A stretch of 58,859 nucleotides of DNA. Source: a bacterium. GTDB lineage: Bacteria; AUK180. Below, one piece after another: positions 51,441-58,859 of this stretch. The notes below the pieces were generated by a model, which made no database searches, was not told where the DNA came from, and was given only the letters and a program-made list of their open reading frames with translations. Where the stretch lies: positions 212,440-271,298 of the forward strand of contig JAGLGN010000006.1 of the NCBI GenBank assembly GCA_023144005.1, read 5' to 3'. The position numbers were made by a program, and so were the translations under genes. Within the stretch, counting starts at the first letter, position 1. Each line of letters begins with the position of its first letter.

Positions 51441-52981
51441 CTTTCCAGGAGATCATCTTTCCCCGTCTGAACCTCTTTGTTTCCGCACTTTTGGGAATCA
51501 TATTTCTGTATAGACTGAAAAAGAAATACGCGCTATTTGCGTCCGCGTTGTTTCTGATCGTATTCCTGCCATTCGGCGATATCTTTATTCCCCGATTGAT
51601 CCTTTCGATTACCATGCTCGGCATATACGGGTACTTACTCTTGAGCACAAACGAGCCGTACCGGTTCAAAGTATCGTTCTTTCTTATCTATTTTTACACG
51701 GCGTATCTTTTTGTATCGCTGGTAACGGTATTAACCAAGGGGCCTGAGTACTTTGTATATCTTTTGGACCTCATCCCATTCCTGCCAATGGTCGTTTTTA
51801 TAAAGGAACTTACCGGTACAGAACGCATAAAGATCTCACATCCGATCATTAATTTCCTGATATCATTTTCGATACTATTTCCCATGATACTGATATTGAA
51901 CATGCTGATAATAAAGACCATTCCCGTCAGTGATATGAGCGAGCAGGCATTCTATACCGTCATCATAACAGTTACGCTTACCATATCATTTTCCGTAATA
52001 AAACCTGTAATGCGGGTATTTTCGCCGATATACCTCAATACGGAAAAAGAGCTTGTAAAATACCTCACCAAACTGATCAATATGGAAGAGCGGCGGGAGA
52101 TCTTCGGCTACACAAAGAAGTTCATAGAAGACCGGCTGCCGCTTGAGAAAATATCGATCAATGCGCCTAAATCTGCAAACGCGCGTATCGTCCTGATCGA
52201 AAAAAAGGGCCGGCCCCTGTTCTTTGAAGAAGATGAATTTGTAGTTAAGGTGGAAAGAGAGCTGAATGCACGCTTAAAGAATATATACTACTTGAACGAA
52301 GTAGAGGAAAAGCTCGCTCAAATAGAGAATCTGGAAGACGAACTGGGCAGGATAAAGGTATACTCCGTATTGGGGCATATGATCGCCACGGTCACACATC
52401 AATTGAGAAACCCCATAGCCGTTTTGAAAAACTCAATGGAATTGATTAGCGGCAACCGTCTTTCCAAAAAAGAAAAGGACGATGTTCTGAGTACTGTCAG
52501 TGAAGAGATCGTACATCTGGACGACATTGTAACCAAATTTCTGGAATTTGCCAGAACCCGGGAATTTTCAATGGACGAATATGATATAAAACCCATCATT
52601 GTCGATGTTGTCGAGAAGAAGCATTATGACCAGAACAGGATTTCCATCAAGGGAAAGGATATTCGGGTAAGAACCAACCGCTCTGCATTGGAAGAGATCT
52701 TCGCGATACTTATACAGAATGCGCTTGAAGCGACAGATGATCCGCACGGCGGACAAGTGGAAATAATTATTAAAAAAGACCGGCTGACCGTCTCAGATAA
52801 CGGCTCTCCACTGGGCCTCGCGAAGAAGGACCTGTTCCAACCATTTGTTACAACGAAGGCAAAAGGCATCGGCCTGGGCTTGTCCATTGTGAAAAAGCTG
52901 TCGGAGCTGCTAAAAATGCGCGTTGAGTTCGTTCAGAAGGGTAAGTGGAAGCGCTTTACCATGAGGTGGAACAGTGAATGA
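51437..52981 (+). CDS. Membrane histidine kinase, NtrB-like partner of the sigma-54 activator
   Basis: 514 aa. About six membrane helices in the first 195 residues, a linker with a possible degenerate GAF-like region (~200-290), then HisKA with H321 in MIATVTHQLRNPIAVL. The ATPase domain has the N box ILIQNALEATDD, VSDNGSPLG (G1, shortened) and KGIGLGLSIVKKL (G2). It overlaps nadC by 4 bases and the NtrC-type gene by 8 bases. The multi-helix, extramembrane-poor input domain suggests it senses a state of the membrane itself rather than a periplasmic ligand (inference). Confidence 0.93.
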   Translation: MTFQEIIFPRLNLFVSALLGIIFLYRLKKKYALFASALFLIVFLPFGDIFIPRLILSITMLGIYGYLLLSTNEPYRFKVSFFLIYFYTAYLFVSLVTVLTKGPEYFVYLLDLIPFLPMVVFIKELTGTERIKISHPIINFLISFSILFPMILILNMLIIKTIPVSDMSEQAFYTVIITVTLTISFSVIKPVMRVFSPIYLNTEKELVKYLTKLINMEERREIFGYTKKFIEDRLPLEKISINAPKSANARIVLIEKKGRPLFFEEDEFVVKVERELNARLKNIYYLNEVEEKLAQIENLEDELGRIKVYSVLGHMIATVTHQLRNPIAVLKNSMELISGNRLSKKEKDDVLSTVSEEIVHLDDIVTKFLEFARTREFSMDEYDIKPIIVDVVEKKHYDQNRISIKGKDIRVRTNRSALEEIFAILIQNALEATDDPHGGQVEIIIKKDRLTVSDNGSPLGLAKKDLFQPFVTTKAKGIGLGLSIVKKLSELLKMRVEFVQKGKWKRFTMRWNSE

Positions 52982-54272
52982 AAAGATAAGAATACTGATC
53001 GTTGACGATGAAGCGAATATGAGAAAGATACTGTCGCTTGCCCTGAAGAAGCACGGGTACGAGGTACAGACAGCTGAATCCGGCAGTCGAGCTCTGGAGC
53101 AGATGAAGGGATTTGTCCCTCAAATGATCATATCCGATATAAAAATGGACAATATGACAGGTATCGAATTCATTAGAAAGCTAAGAACCAATTTCAGCAG
53201 CGTTCCAGTATGTTTCATGACGGCATACGGGAGCATATCAAATGCCGTAGAGGCAATGAAGCTCGGCGCTGTGGATTATATCGGCAAACCATTTGAGATA
53301 GCGACGCTTGTAGAAATAATAGAGGCGAGTATTGAACCGGTCGCAACGGACGACAATAAGAAGATCATCGGCTGTTCCACGCACATTAAGCAGGTAATGA
53401 AAAAAGCAGAAAAGATCGCCAAAACAGACGCGACCGTGATGATCAAGGGAGAAACCGGAGTAGGAAAAGACTTGTTCGCGAGATACATACATCAAAGTTC
53501 TCCGCGGTCCAAGAAACCGTTTATCAAGGTTGACTGCACATCAATACCATCGGAGCTCTTTGAGTCAGAGCTCTTCGGGCATAAAAAGGGCTCGTTCACC
53601 GGCGCGATCGAGGACAGGGTCGGAAAATTTGAATCAGCCCATCAGGGAACCATATTTCTGGACGAGATCGGCACGCTGAACCTTGATATGCAAAAGAAAT
53701 TCCTGAGTATCATCCAGGATCGCGTTTTGGTGCGCATTGGAGAGACCACGGAGAGAAGGGTGGATATACGCGTGATCACAGCAACGAACGAAGACCTGGA
53801 AAAATTGGTTCGTGACGGAAAATTCAGAAAAGACCTGTACTTCAGATTGAATAATATCGCATTGCAAGTGCTCCCCTTAAGGTCCCGCCCTGAAGATATA
53901 ATGGAATTGGCTGATCAGTTCCTGCTTGATCTCGACCGTATATACGGATCAAAGAAACAATTATCCGGTCCCGCTGCCGTTCTTTTGAAAGACTATGACT
54001 ATCCTGGAAATATCCGAGAATTGAAGAATATTATAGAACAGGCCTACATCCTTTCAGACGGTACTACTATAAATGACAAAGACCTCGTGTTTTCAGACCT
54101 TTCAGCCGATATGTCCACCGAAGAAGGCCAGATGAACCTCAAAGAGGTCGAGATACAGCTTATGAAAAAGGCCCTTAAAATAGCAGGAAACAATTACTCG
54201 AAGGCCGCTAAGATATTGGGTATAAATAGAAATCAATTGATCTATAAACTTGAGAAATACGGACTAAAATAG
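52974..54272 (+). CDS. NtrC-family sigma-54-dependent response regulator
   Basis: 432 aa. Receiver (1-115) with acidic pair D11/D12, phospho-acceptor D55 and K105. The AAA+ domain has Walker A GETGVGKD (159-166), the sigma-54 contact loop GSFTGA (206-211; the usual form is GAFTGA, S at the second position is seen in some active members), Walker B GTIFLDEIGTL and arginine-finger-like PLRSRPEDI. A Fis-type helix-turn-helix ends the protein (NNYSKAAKILGINRNQLIYKL). It needs RpoN. Three sigma-54-type promoters are found in this window, one just before htrA, the next gene. Confidence 0.95.
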   Translation: MNEKIRILIVDDEANMRKILSLALKKHGYEVQTAESGSRALEQMKGFVPQMIISDIKMDNMTGIEFIRKLRTNFSSVPVCFMTAYGSISNAVEAMKLGAVDYIGKPFEIATLVEIIEASIEPVATDDNKKIIGCSTHIKQVMKKAEKIAKTDATVMIKGETGVGKDLFARYIHQSSPRSKKPFIKVDCTSIPSELFESELFGHKKGSFTGAIEDRVGKFESAHQGTIFLDEIGTLNLDMQKKFLSIIQDRVLVRIGETTERRVDIRVITATNEDLEKLVRDGKFRKDLYFRLNNIALQVLPLRSRPEDIMELADQFLLDLDRIYGSKKQLSGPAAVLLKDYDYPGNIRELKNIIEQAYILSDGTTINDKDLVFSDLSADMSTEEGQMNLKEVEIQLMKKALKIAGNNYSKAAKILGINRNQLIYKLEKYGLK

Positions 54273-54309
54273 AGGTTAAAAAAACAGTACGACGTTGGAT
54301 GTGCGATGT

Positions 54310-54560
54310 GCGAGGCATTCAGAAGTGTGAAGTGTGGTGTGTGAGGTGTAAAGTGAGGAGAACAAAACAATATCCACATCCGTAACCGAGAAATCGTGAT
54401 ATCGTAATTGTTATTAAATTATTCGCAGCAAATATAGAACGCCGGAGCGAAGTAAGATATGGGACATGTCGTACGCCGCAGGCGTTCGTCTGTCCCGATG
54501 TTAAAGTTCCAAACAAAGAGTTGACAGGAAGCGGAGCGTGTAAACTCTTTGTCCCGTTAG
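54310..54560 (-). repeat. Dispersed repeat R2, copy 3 (minus orientation)
   Basis: The core 54454-54501 is the exact reverse complement of 6848-6895 (48 bases). On the minus strand it is followed by variable sequence, GGTTACGGATGTGGATATTG and a CTTTACACCTCACACACC-type tail, as in copy 1. Upstream on the minus strand lies GCTCCGCTTCCTGTCAA, shared with copy 2 at 40295. The element fills much of the 479-base gap between the NtrC-type gene and htrA. No gene was seen in it. Confidence 0.8.
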
Positions 54561-54643
54561 AATCACACGGAAACATCATCCACAATGTATGGAACCACAT
54601 GTATACATTATTGCCTAATTCTTTATGCTCTTCTATTACAAAA

Positions 54644-54665
54644 GGGCAGACACACAGGTCTGCCC
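54644..54665. repeat. GGGCAGAC hairpin element
   Basis: GGGCAGAC, loop ACACAG, GTCTGCCC, followed by CCTACAATTG. Short palindromes of this build followed by CCTAC occur as dispersed elements in many bacterial genomes. It lies 45 bases upstream of the sigma-54 -24 site of htrA, within the range where an activator could bind. Confidence 0.45.
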
Positions 54666-54709
54666 CTACAATTGTTTCTCACTTGTCACATGTGCGCTTA
54701 TCGACTCTC

Positions 54710-54725
54710 TGGCATAAAGTTTGCA
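54710..54725 (+). promoter_or_regulatory. Sigma-54-type promoter for htrA
   Basis: TGGCATAAAGTTTGCA fits GG-N10-GC with TGGCA and TTTGCA; it departs from consensus in the CG of CACG. The predicted start of transcription is near 54736, followed by AGGAG (54741-54745) and the ATG at 54752. The NtrC-type activator gene is directly upstream. Confidence 0.72.
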
Positions 54726-54751
54726 CGAATTCCCCCTATAAGGAGACATAT

Positions 54752-56152
54752 ATGAACAGAACAATGAAAGGGATCATCATAATGCTTATTATTCTTATCT
54801 CGCATGTGGGCGCGTATGCTGATAACGACAAGGCAAAAATTGAATTACGGAAACTCTCCAGCGCATTCATCGGCGTTGCCGAGAATGTCCGTCCTGCTGT
54901 CGTAAATATATCCACAGAGAGCCAAATAACTACAAGCGGAAATGTACCGTACAGAGAAGACGACCTCTTTCGATATTTCTTTGGGGACACTCCATTTACA
55001 AAACGTAATCGAAAACGGACGGTATCTTCTCTGGGAAGCGGTGTAATAATATCAAAAGACGGATATATACTTACGAACAATCATGTAATAAAAGATGCCG
55101 ACAAAATAGACATTACGCTTCTGGACGGCCGCAAGTACAAAGCCAAGGTGAAGGGCTCGGACGCTTTGATCGATGTCGCATTATTAAAGATAGAAGCAAA
55201 GGGACTACCATTTGCGGAATTGGGTAATTCCGATCAGATCGCGATAGGGCAGTGGGTTGTTGCCATAGGAAATCCATTTGGACTGAATTTCTCGGTGACC
55301 GCTGGCATTATTAGCGCATTGGGAAGAAAGGGAATAACAGAATCCCCGCTGCAGCAGCTTATACAAACCGATGCTGCAATAAATAAAGGAAATTCCGGAG
55401 GCCCGCTTCTGGATCTAGACGGCAGGATTATCGGTATAAACACCGCGATCCTTTCCCGAACCGGCGGATTTGATGGCATCGGTTTTGCTGTTCCCGTTAA
55501 TCTGATAAAGAATATCTTACCGCAATTGAAGAAAACAGGACAGGTCCAAAGAGGGTTCCTGGGCATAAGAATGCAGTCCCTTGACAGATCGTTGAAAGAA
55601 GGATTTCAATACAAAGGCAAAGGCGGAGTGCTCATTGCAGAGGTGAGTAGGGGCGGCGCGGCCGACAACGCGGGCCTTCTCCGCGGCGATATCATCGTCA
55701 AGATAAATGAAGATCAGATATTGAATTATCAGGATGCCTATGTAGCGATCTCTTCTCATAGTCCGGGCGACAGGATAAGGATAAAGATATTCAGGAACGG
55801 GAAATATATCAACCTAACGGCACGGCTCACGGCAAAGGGATCGAGTCCGCGGGAGATCAAAAACAAGAACGATGAGATCGGCTTGAAGGTGCAATCCCTT
55901 ACAGATGCTGTAAGATCGAAGTACAGGATCCCAAGAGATATAAATGGCGTGATAGTGGTATCAGTAGAAAAGGGGAAATATGCCGACCGCGCCGGCCTGA
56001 AGGAAGGGGATGTTGTATTAAGCATTAGAGACAGGAAAGTTGTTACCATGGACGATTATCTCGAAGCCCTCAGCCGGATCAAGGCGGGCGACGGCATCAT
56101 GTTTTACATTTATCGTGAAGGCAGCAAGATATATACGTATTACTCTGAATAG
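54752..56152 (+). CDS. Periplasmic serine protease HtrA/DegP family
   Basis: 466 aa from the ATG at 54752 with AGGAG at 54741-54745; the open frame continues upstream to 54521 but through repeat DNA and the promoter. Signal peptide ends near residue 23 (SHVGAYA). The trypsin-like domain has the triad H111 (LTNNHVI), D141 (LIDVALL) and S215 (GNSGGPLL). Two PDZ domains follow (~260-350 with RGFLGIRMQSL, and ~365-465 with VEKGKYADRAGLKEGDVV). It degrades or refolds misfolded envelope proteins. The sigma-54-type promoter suggests stress-induced control by the two-component pair encoded just upstream. Confidence 0.93.
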   Translation: MNRTMKGIIIMLIILISHVGAYADNDKAKIELRKLSSAFIGVAENVRPAVVNISTESQITTSGNVPYREDDLFRYFFGDTPFTKRNRKRTVSSLGSGVIISKDGYILTNNHVIKDADKIDITLLDGRKYKAKVKGSDALIDVALLKIEAKGLPFAELGNSDQIAIGQWVVAIGNPFGLNFSVTAGIISALGRKGITESPLQQLIQTDAAINKGNSGGPLLDLDGRIIGINTAILSRTGGFDGIGFAVPVNLIKNILPQLKKTGQVQRGFLGIRMQSLDRSLKEGFQYKGKGGVLIAEVSRGGAADNAGLLRGDIIVKINEDQILNYQDAYVAISSHSPGDRIRIKIFRNGKYINLTARLTAKGSSPREIKNKNDEIGLKVQSLTDAVRSKYRIPRDINGVIVVSVEKGKYADRAGLKEGDVVLSIRDRKVVTMDDYLEALSRIKAGDGIMFYIYREGSKIYTYYSE

Positions 56153-56167
56153 GAGAAAGTCAGCGGA

Positions 56168-56584
56168 TCACCCGCCGCAATCGGTACACTTTCCGAAAAA
56201 ATGTATCGCGAAACCATAGATCTCGGCGAATCCGAGAGATGAAAACTCATCCATTGAGAACTTCTCCAATGGATCCAGCCCGACCTCAGTGATCTTTCCG
56301 CATTCCACACAGATCATATGGTAATGAGAATCGGTATTTGTGTCATATCTTACTGTTCCGGGTTCAAAGGTCACTGGGATGATGATGCCTGCTTCGATCA
56401 GTGTATTGACGGTCAGGTATATGGTAGAGAAGGATACGGAGGGAAGGACCTTGTCGGTGTGTTCCTTGATCTCTCCTGCGCTCGAGTGGTTGTTTTTGGT
56501 GATAAAGCCGACTATTTCAACCCTCTGAGGCGTTGCCTTCAGTCCTAGTTCCTTCAGCAAACTTCGTATATCGTTATTGTTCAT
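56168..56584 (-). CDS. Fur family metal/peroxide regulator (PerR-like)
   Basis: 138 aa. The winged-helix domain has GLKATPQRVEIVGFI and PSVSFSTIYLTVNTL (recognition helix). The dimerisation domain has HYHMICVECGKI (H87, H89, C92, C95) and the C-terminal zinc pair in GKCTDCGG (C133, C136), a complete structural Zn site as in PerR-type proteins. Whether it senses Fe, Zn or peroxide cannot be told. It is last in a leftward operon with a DUF59 protein and an acyl-CoA synthetase, 3 bases after the latter. Confidence 0.92.
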   Translation of the reverse strand: MNNNDIRSLLKELGLKATPQRVEIVGFITKNNHSSAGEIKEHTDKVLPSVSFSTIYLTVNTLIEAGIIIPVTFEPGTVRYDTNTDSHYHMICVECGKITEVGLDPLEKFSMDEFSSLGFAEIYGFAIHFFGKCTDCGG

Positions 56585-56587
56585 ATA

Positions 56588-58108
56588 TTACTCTACCTTC
56601 AATTCTCTTTTTATGGGTTTTCCCGTAGGGGTTTTGGGCAACTCCTGCATGAAGATGAATTTCTGGGGCATTTTATAGGCGGCCAGGTGTAATTTACACA
56701 GATTGCGCAAGATGTTAGCGGGAATTTCATTTTTATCTATGGTCTCATAGAAAGCTATCGGAACCTCTACTCCCTCTGTGACCTCATGCCCTATTACCGC
56801 GCATTCTTTTACATTCATCTCCAGCATGATGACGCGTTCAATTTCCGGGGGATAAATGTTCATGCCGTTGCGTATTATCAGCTCTTTTTTTCTCCCTACG
56901 ATATACAGATTGCCGTCCTTGTCGAATTTACCGAAATCACCGGAAAAGAACCAATCATTCTTGATGGCTTTTGCTGTTTCTTCCGGTAGATTATAATATC
57001 CCAGCATTATATTAGGGCCCTTGATAATAATTTCGCCGACTTCTCCCACCGCCAGTTCATTCTCGTCATCGTCAATGATCTTTATGCTATCAGACGGCAT
57101 CGCCTGTCCGACGGACCCTATAATTACAGGTGCATTGGGGTCATTCAGCGCCGCGACCGGGGAGCATTCGGAAAGCCCGTAGCCTTCATAAATATTCAGG
57201 CCAAGCTTTTCTTTGAAAAGAATATTGGTTGAAGGCGGCAGGGGCGCCGCGCCGGAAACACACACCTTTAAGGGACTGATATACCGGAAGATCTTGGGAA
57301 GATTTGCCTTGGCAATGGCGTTAAAAAGAGTGGGAATGGCAACCAGCCAGGTTATCCTTTCTTTAACCAGGGTCTTTATGATGAACTTTCCATTGCTAAG
57401 ATCATCCATGAATATCATTTTTATTCCCCATATCAGAGGCAGAATAAATGTTATTGTATAAGAGTAGGCATGAAAAAGCGGCAGTAGCGTAAATAGCCTT
57501 TCTTTGTGGCTGACGCGGGTAACTTCAATAACATCTTTAACATTTGAAAAGATATTCCGATGAGAAAGCATCACGCCCTTCGGCCTTCCTGTTGTTCCGG
57601 AAGTATATATTATTATGGCGGTATCATTGAATTTAACGGGATAGGTGATGTCCATGCTGCTGTCGCTGCAATTCTCTAATTCATCGCTCAAGACCGGATA
57701 ACCTTCTCCTTTGTCCAGAAGGATCATGGAATCCAGGATATTCTGCGTAACCAACCCTTCCATCTTGACGGCGAAAGATTCCTGAATGAAAAGGACCTTA
57801 ACGCCGCTGTCTTTGATTATGTATTCTACTTCGTCATAACTCAGAAGATAATTGATGGGGATCACCGTGATCCCCATTCTCAAGGCAGCGATGTTGATGA
57901 TGGCGAACGGCGGGATATTTCTTGACAGTATCGCGATCTTGTCCTTGTATTTCAGGCCGAGATTGTTCATATAATTGATCGCTTTATTAGAAAGCCGGCG
58001 CAAGTCCGCAAAGCTGTACTTCTGCTTATAATACTTGATAGATGTCTTTGATGAGTATTTCTTAAATGATCGCTCGATGCCCTCTTTTAATGTTTCGAGT
58101 TCGCGCAT
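56588..58108 (-). CDS. Acyl-CoA synthetase / AMP-dependent ligase
   Basis: 506 aa. ANL-superfamily motifs are complete: P-loop-like IIYTSGTTGRPKGVMLSH (A3), YGLSECSPV (A5), SGDFGKFDKDGNLYIVGRKK (A7/A8), and the C-terminal catalytic Lys in LPKTPTGKPIKREL (A10). It activates a carboxylic acid with ATP and transfers it to CoA, most likely a long-chain fatty acid given overall similarity to LcfB/FadD-type enzymes. The gene starts 2 bases after the DUF59 gene and is followed after 3 bases by the Fur-type gene. Confidence 0.92.
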   Translation of the reverse strand: MRELETLKEGIERSFKKYSSKTSIKYYKQKYSFADLRRLSNKAINYMNNLGLKYKDKIAILSRNIPPFAIINIAALRMGITVIPINYLLSYDEVEYIIKDSGVKVLFIQESFAVKMEGLVTQNILDSMILLDKGEGYPVLSDELENCSDSSMDITYPVKFNDTAIIIYTSGTTGRPKGVMLSHRNIFSNVKDVIEVTRVSHKERLFTLLPLFHAYSYTITFILPLIWGIKMIFMDDLSNGKFIIKTLVKERITWLVAIPTLFNAIAKANLPKIFRYISPLKVCVSGAAPLPPSTNILFKEKLGLNIYEGYGLSECSPVAALNDPNAPVIIGSVGQAMPSDSIKIIDDDENELAVGEVGEIIIKGPNIMLGYYNLPEETAKAIKNDWFFSGDFGKFDKDGNLYIVGRKKELIIRNGMNIYPPEIERVIMLEMNVKECAVIGHEVTEGVEVPIAFYETIDKNEIPANILRNLCKLHLAAYKMPQKFIFMQELPKTPTGKPIKRELKVE

Positions 58109-58110
58109 TA

Positions 58111-58410
58111 TTACAGCCCCAGCTTATCCCGGGTTTCCTGGGGGATCATATCCGGAGTCCAGGGAGGGTCGAATACCAGGTCGACCACAACGCTCTTCGC
58201 CTCTTCCAATTCCTCGACTGAACGCTGAGCTTCCTGTGTAAGATATGATGCCATGGGGCATCCCGGTATCGTAAGGGTCATTGTTACCTTGACATGTCCC
58301 GGATCTGGGATGGTGATGTCGTATATTAGACCCAGGGAAACTATGTCTATGCCGATCTCGGGATCCAATACCTTTTCAAGTTGGCTTTTAACCTCTTCTT
58401 TTGTGATCAT
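58111..58410 (-). CDS. MIP18/DUF59 family Fe-S assembly protein (SufT/PaaD-like)
   Basis: 99 aa. Signature blocks: KVLDPEIGIDIVSLGLIYDI and VKVTMTLTIPGCPMASYL, with the conserved Asp-Pro-Glu and the single Cys in GCP. Members take part in Fe-S cluster delivery (SufT, Cia2/MIP18) or in phenylacetyl-CoA oxygenase assembly (PaaD). No suf or paa genes are in the window. It is first of a three-gene leftward operon with a Fur-type regulator, which fits an iron-related role. It starts at the ATG 58410 with GAGG upstream. Confidence 0.9.
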   Translation of the reverse strand: MITKEEVKSQLEKVLDPEIGIDIVSLGLIYDITIPDPGHVKVTMTLTIPGCPMASYLTQEAQRSVEELEEAKSVVVDLVFDPPWTPDMIPQETRDKLGL

Positions 58411-58429
58411 ATATTTACCTCGCGAACAA

Positions 58430-58458
58430 ATTATATTTTAAATGTTAAAAAATAGCAA
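58430..58458 (-). promoter_or_regulatory. Sigma-70-type promoter for the DUF59-acyl-CoA synthetase-fur operon
   Basis: Minus strand: -35 TTGCTA (58458-58453), 17-base spacer, -10 TATAAT (58435-58430), then a 19-base leader with GAGG before the ATG at 58410. Confidence 0.65.
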
Positions 58459-58477
58459 ATTATGCTTATCCTCACCC

Positions 58478-58859
58478 AGTGCTCTGATTATAAATATTTT
58501 GACAATGGCTGATGCTATTTTTGTTCCGTATTCAAGGCGCGAGAAGCGCCGCATACCCGCAGAGGTACGTAAGTAATGAGTGCTATGATTCATAAATACG
58601 GTAACAATGGCTGATGCTATTTTTGTTCCGTATTCAAGGCGCGAGAAGCGCTGCATACCCGCAGCGGTATGTAAGTAATGAGTGCTCTGATTCATAAATA
58701 CGGTAACAATGGCTGATGCTATTTTGCTCCGTATTCAAGGCGCGAGAAGCGCTGCATACCCGCAGCGGTATGTAAGCAACGAGCAACACAGAAGACAGAA
58801 AAAGAGATTCAGCCCGAAGGGAAGATCATCTTTGGTCAATTTCTTCCTCTCGCTTCGCT
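58478..58859 (+). repeat. Dispersed repeat R1, copy 3: tandem array of three units, running off the window
   Basis: Three direct units begin at 58478, 58579 and 58681 (periods 101 and 102 bases), each with the order AGTGCT.TGATT, ATAAATA, ACAATGGCTGATGCTATTTT, CCGTATTCAAGGCGCGAG, GCATACCCGC, GGTA.GTAAG. The third unit continues into an extra stretch (AGAAGACAGA, TTCAGCCCGAAGG, CTTTGGTCAATTTC) that matches the copy at 1491-1670 in inverted orientation. Each unit can form a hairpin with CATACC/GGTATG arms. The open frames inside only mirror the repeat and have no protein-family signature. Confidence 0.85.

Noticed and set aside
54521..54751. 77-codon N-terminal extension of htrA
   Set aside because: It crosses repeat R2, a hairpin and the sigma-54-type promoter; the ATG at 54752 has a ribosome site and a proper signal peptide.
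58438..58695. 85-codon open frame with an internally duplicated sequence
   Set aside because: The duplication simply mirrors the tandem DNA repeat; it overlaps the promoter of the DUF59 operon.
58478..58859. CRISPR array
   Set aside because: Units are about 101 bases and nearly identical throughout; there are no unique spacers and no cas genes.

Overview
The window looks like chromosomal DNA from an uncultivated, moderately AT-rich diderm (Gram-negative) bacterium. Outer-membrane functions are clear: a TonB-dependent receptor, a TonB-like protein, a predicted beta-barrel and signal-peptide proteins. Two very large secreted proteins end in a domain resembling type IX secretion (T9SS) sorting domains, which points loosely to the FCB group or a neighbouring candidate phylum. 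I cannot place it more precisely from sequence alone. No tRNA, rRNA, CRISPR array, phage or transposase gene was seen.

Layout. 1-1440: 5' two thirds of dnaA (leftward, running off the window) and an adjacent oriC-like AT-rich region with a row of DnaA-box-like sites. 1441-7091: transketolase plus three NDP-sugar SDR enzymes in one operon, bracketed by dispersed repeats. 7092-13358: a DUF401 permease, a leftward HD/MoxR/DUF58/DUF4381-like operon, and a K+ channel. 13839-24714: two leftward envelope proteins, then a rightward seven-gene operon radA-disA-ispD-macB-like-unknown-class III cyclase-crp. 24877-32896: tandem paralogous secreted beta-propeller-like proteins, an HPP membrane protein and a predicted outer-membrane barrel. 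33109-36831: small membrane protein, ribE-ribBA-ribH-nusB and a metallophosphoesterase. 36814-40191: leftward TonB-like operon with three unrecognised proteins. 40567-41333: DUF2089 and SHOCT-like pair. 41335-48270: leftward six-gene signalling operon (macro domain, receiver, receiver with degenerate GGDEF/EAL, TonB-dependent receptor, periplasmic binding protein, histidine kinase). 48380-50239: CHASE2 adenylate cyclase. 50592-56152: nadC, histidine kinase, NtrC-type sigma-54 activator, then htrA. 56168-58410: leftward DUF59, acyl-CoA synthetase and Fur operon. 58478-58859: tandem repeats.

How the parts may work together. Three intergenic sites match the sigma-54 -24/-12 promoter pattern (GG-N10-GC). 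They lie before the tandem secreted proteins, before the predicted outer-membrane barrel, and before htrA, which directly follows the NtrC-type activator gene. This suggests, without proving it, a sigma-54 regulon for envelope and secreted proteins. Second-messenger genes are dense: two class III cyclases, a Crp-family regulator, DisA (c-di-AMP) and a likely enzymatically dead GGDEF/EAL response regulator.

Four sigma-70-type promoters (dnaA, radA, nadC, HPP gene) end only 5-9 bases before the start codon and lack an obvious Shine-Dalgarno site, so leaderless or nearly leaderless transcripts are likely. Two families of non-coding dispersed repeats (called R1 and R2 here) fill several of the larger intergenic gaps.
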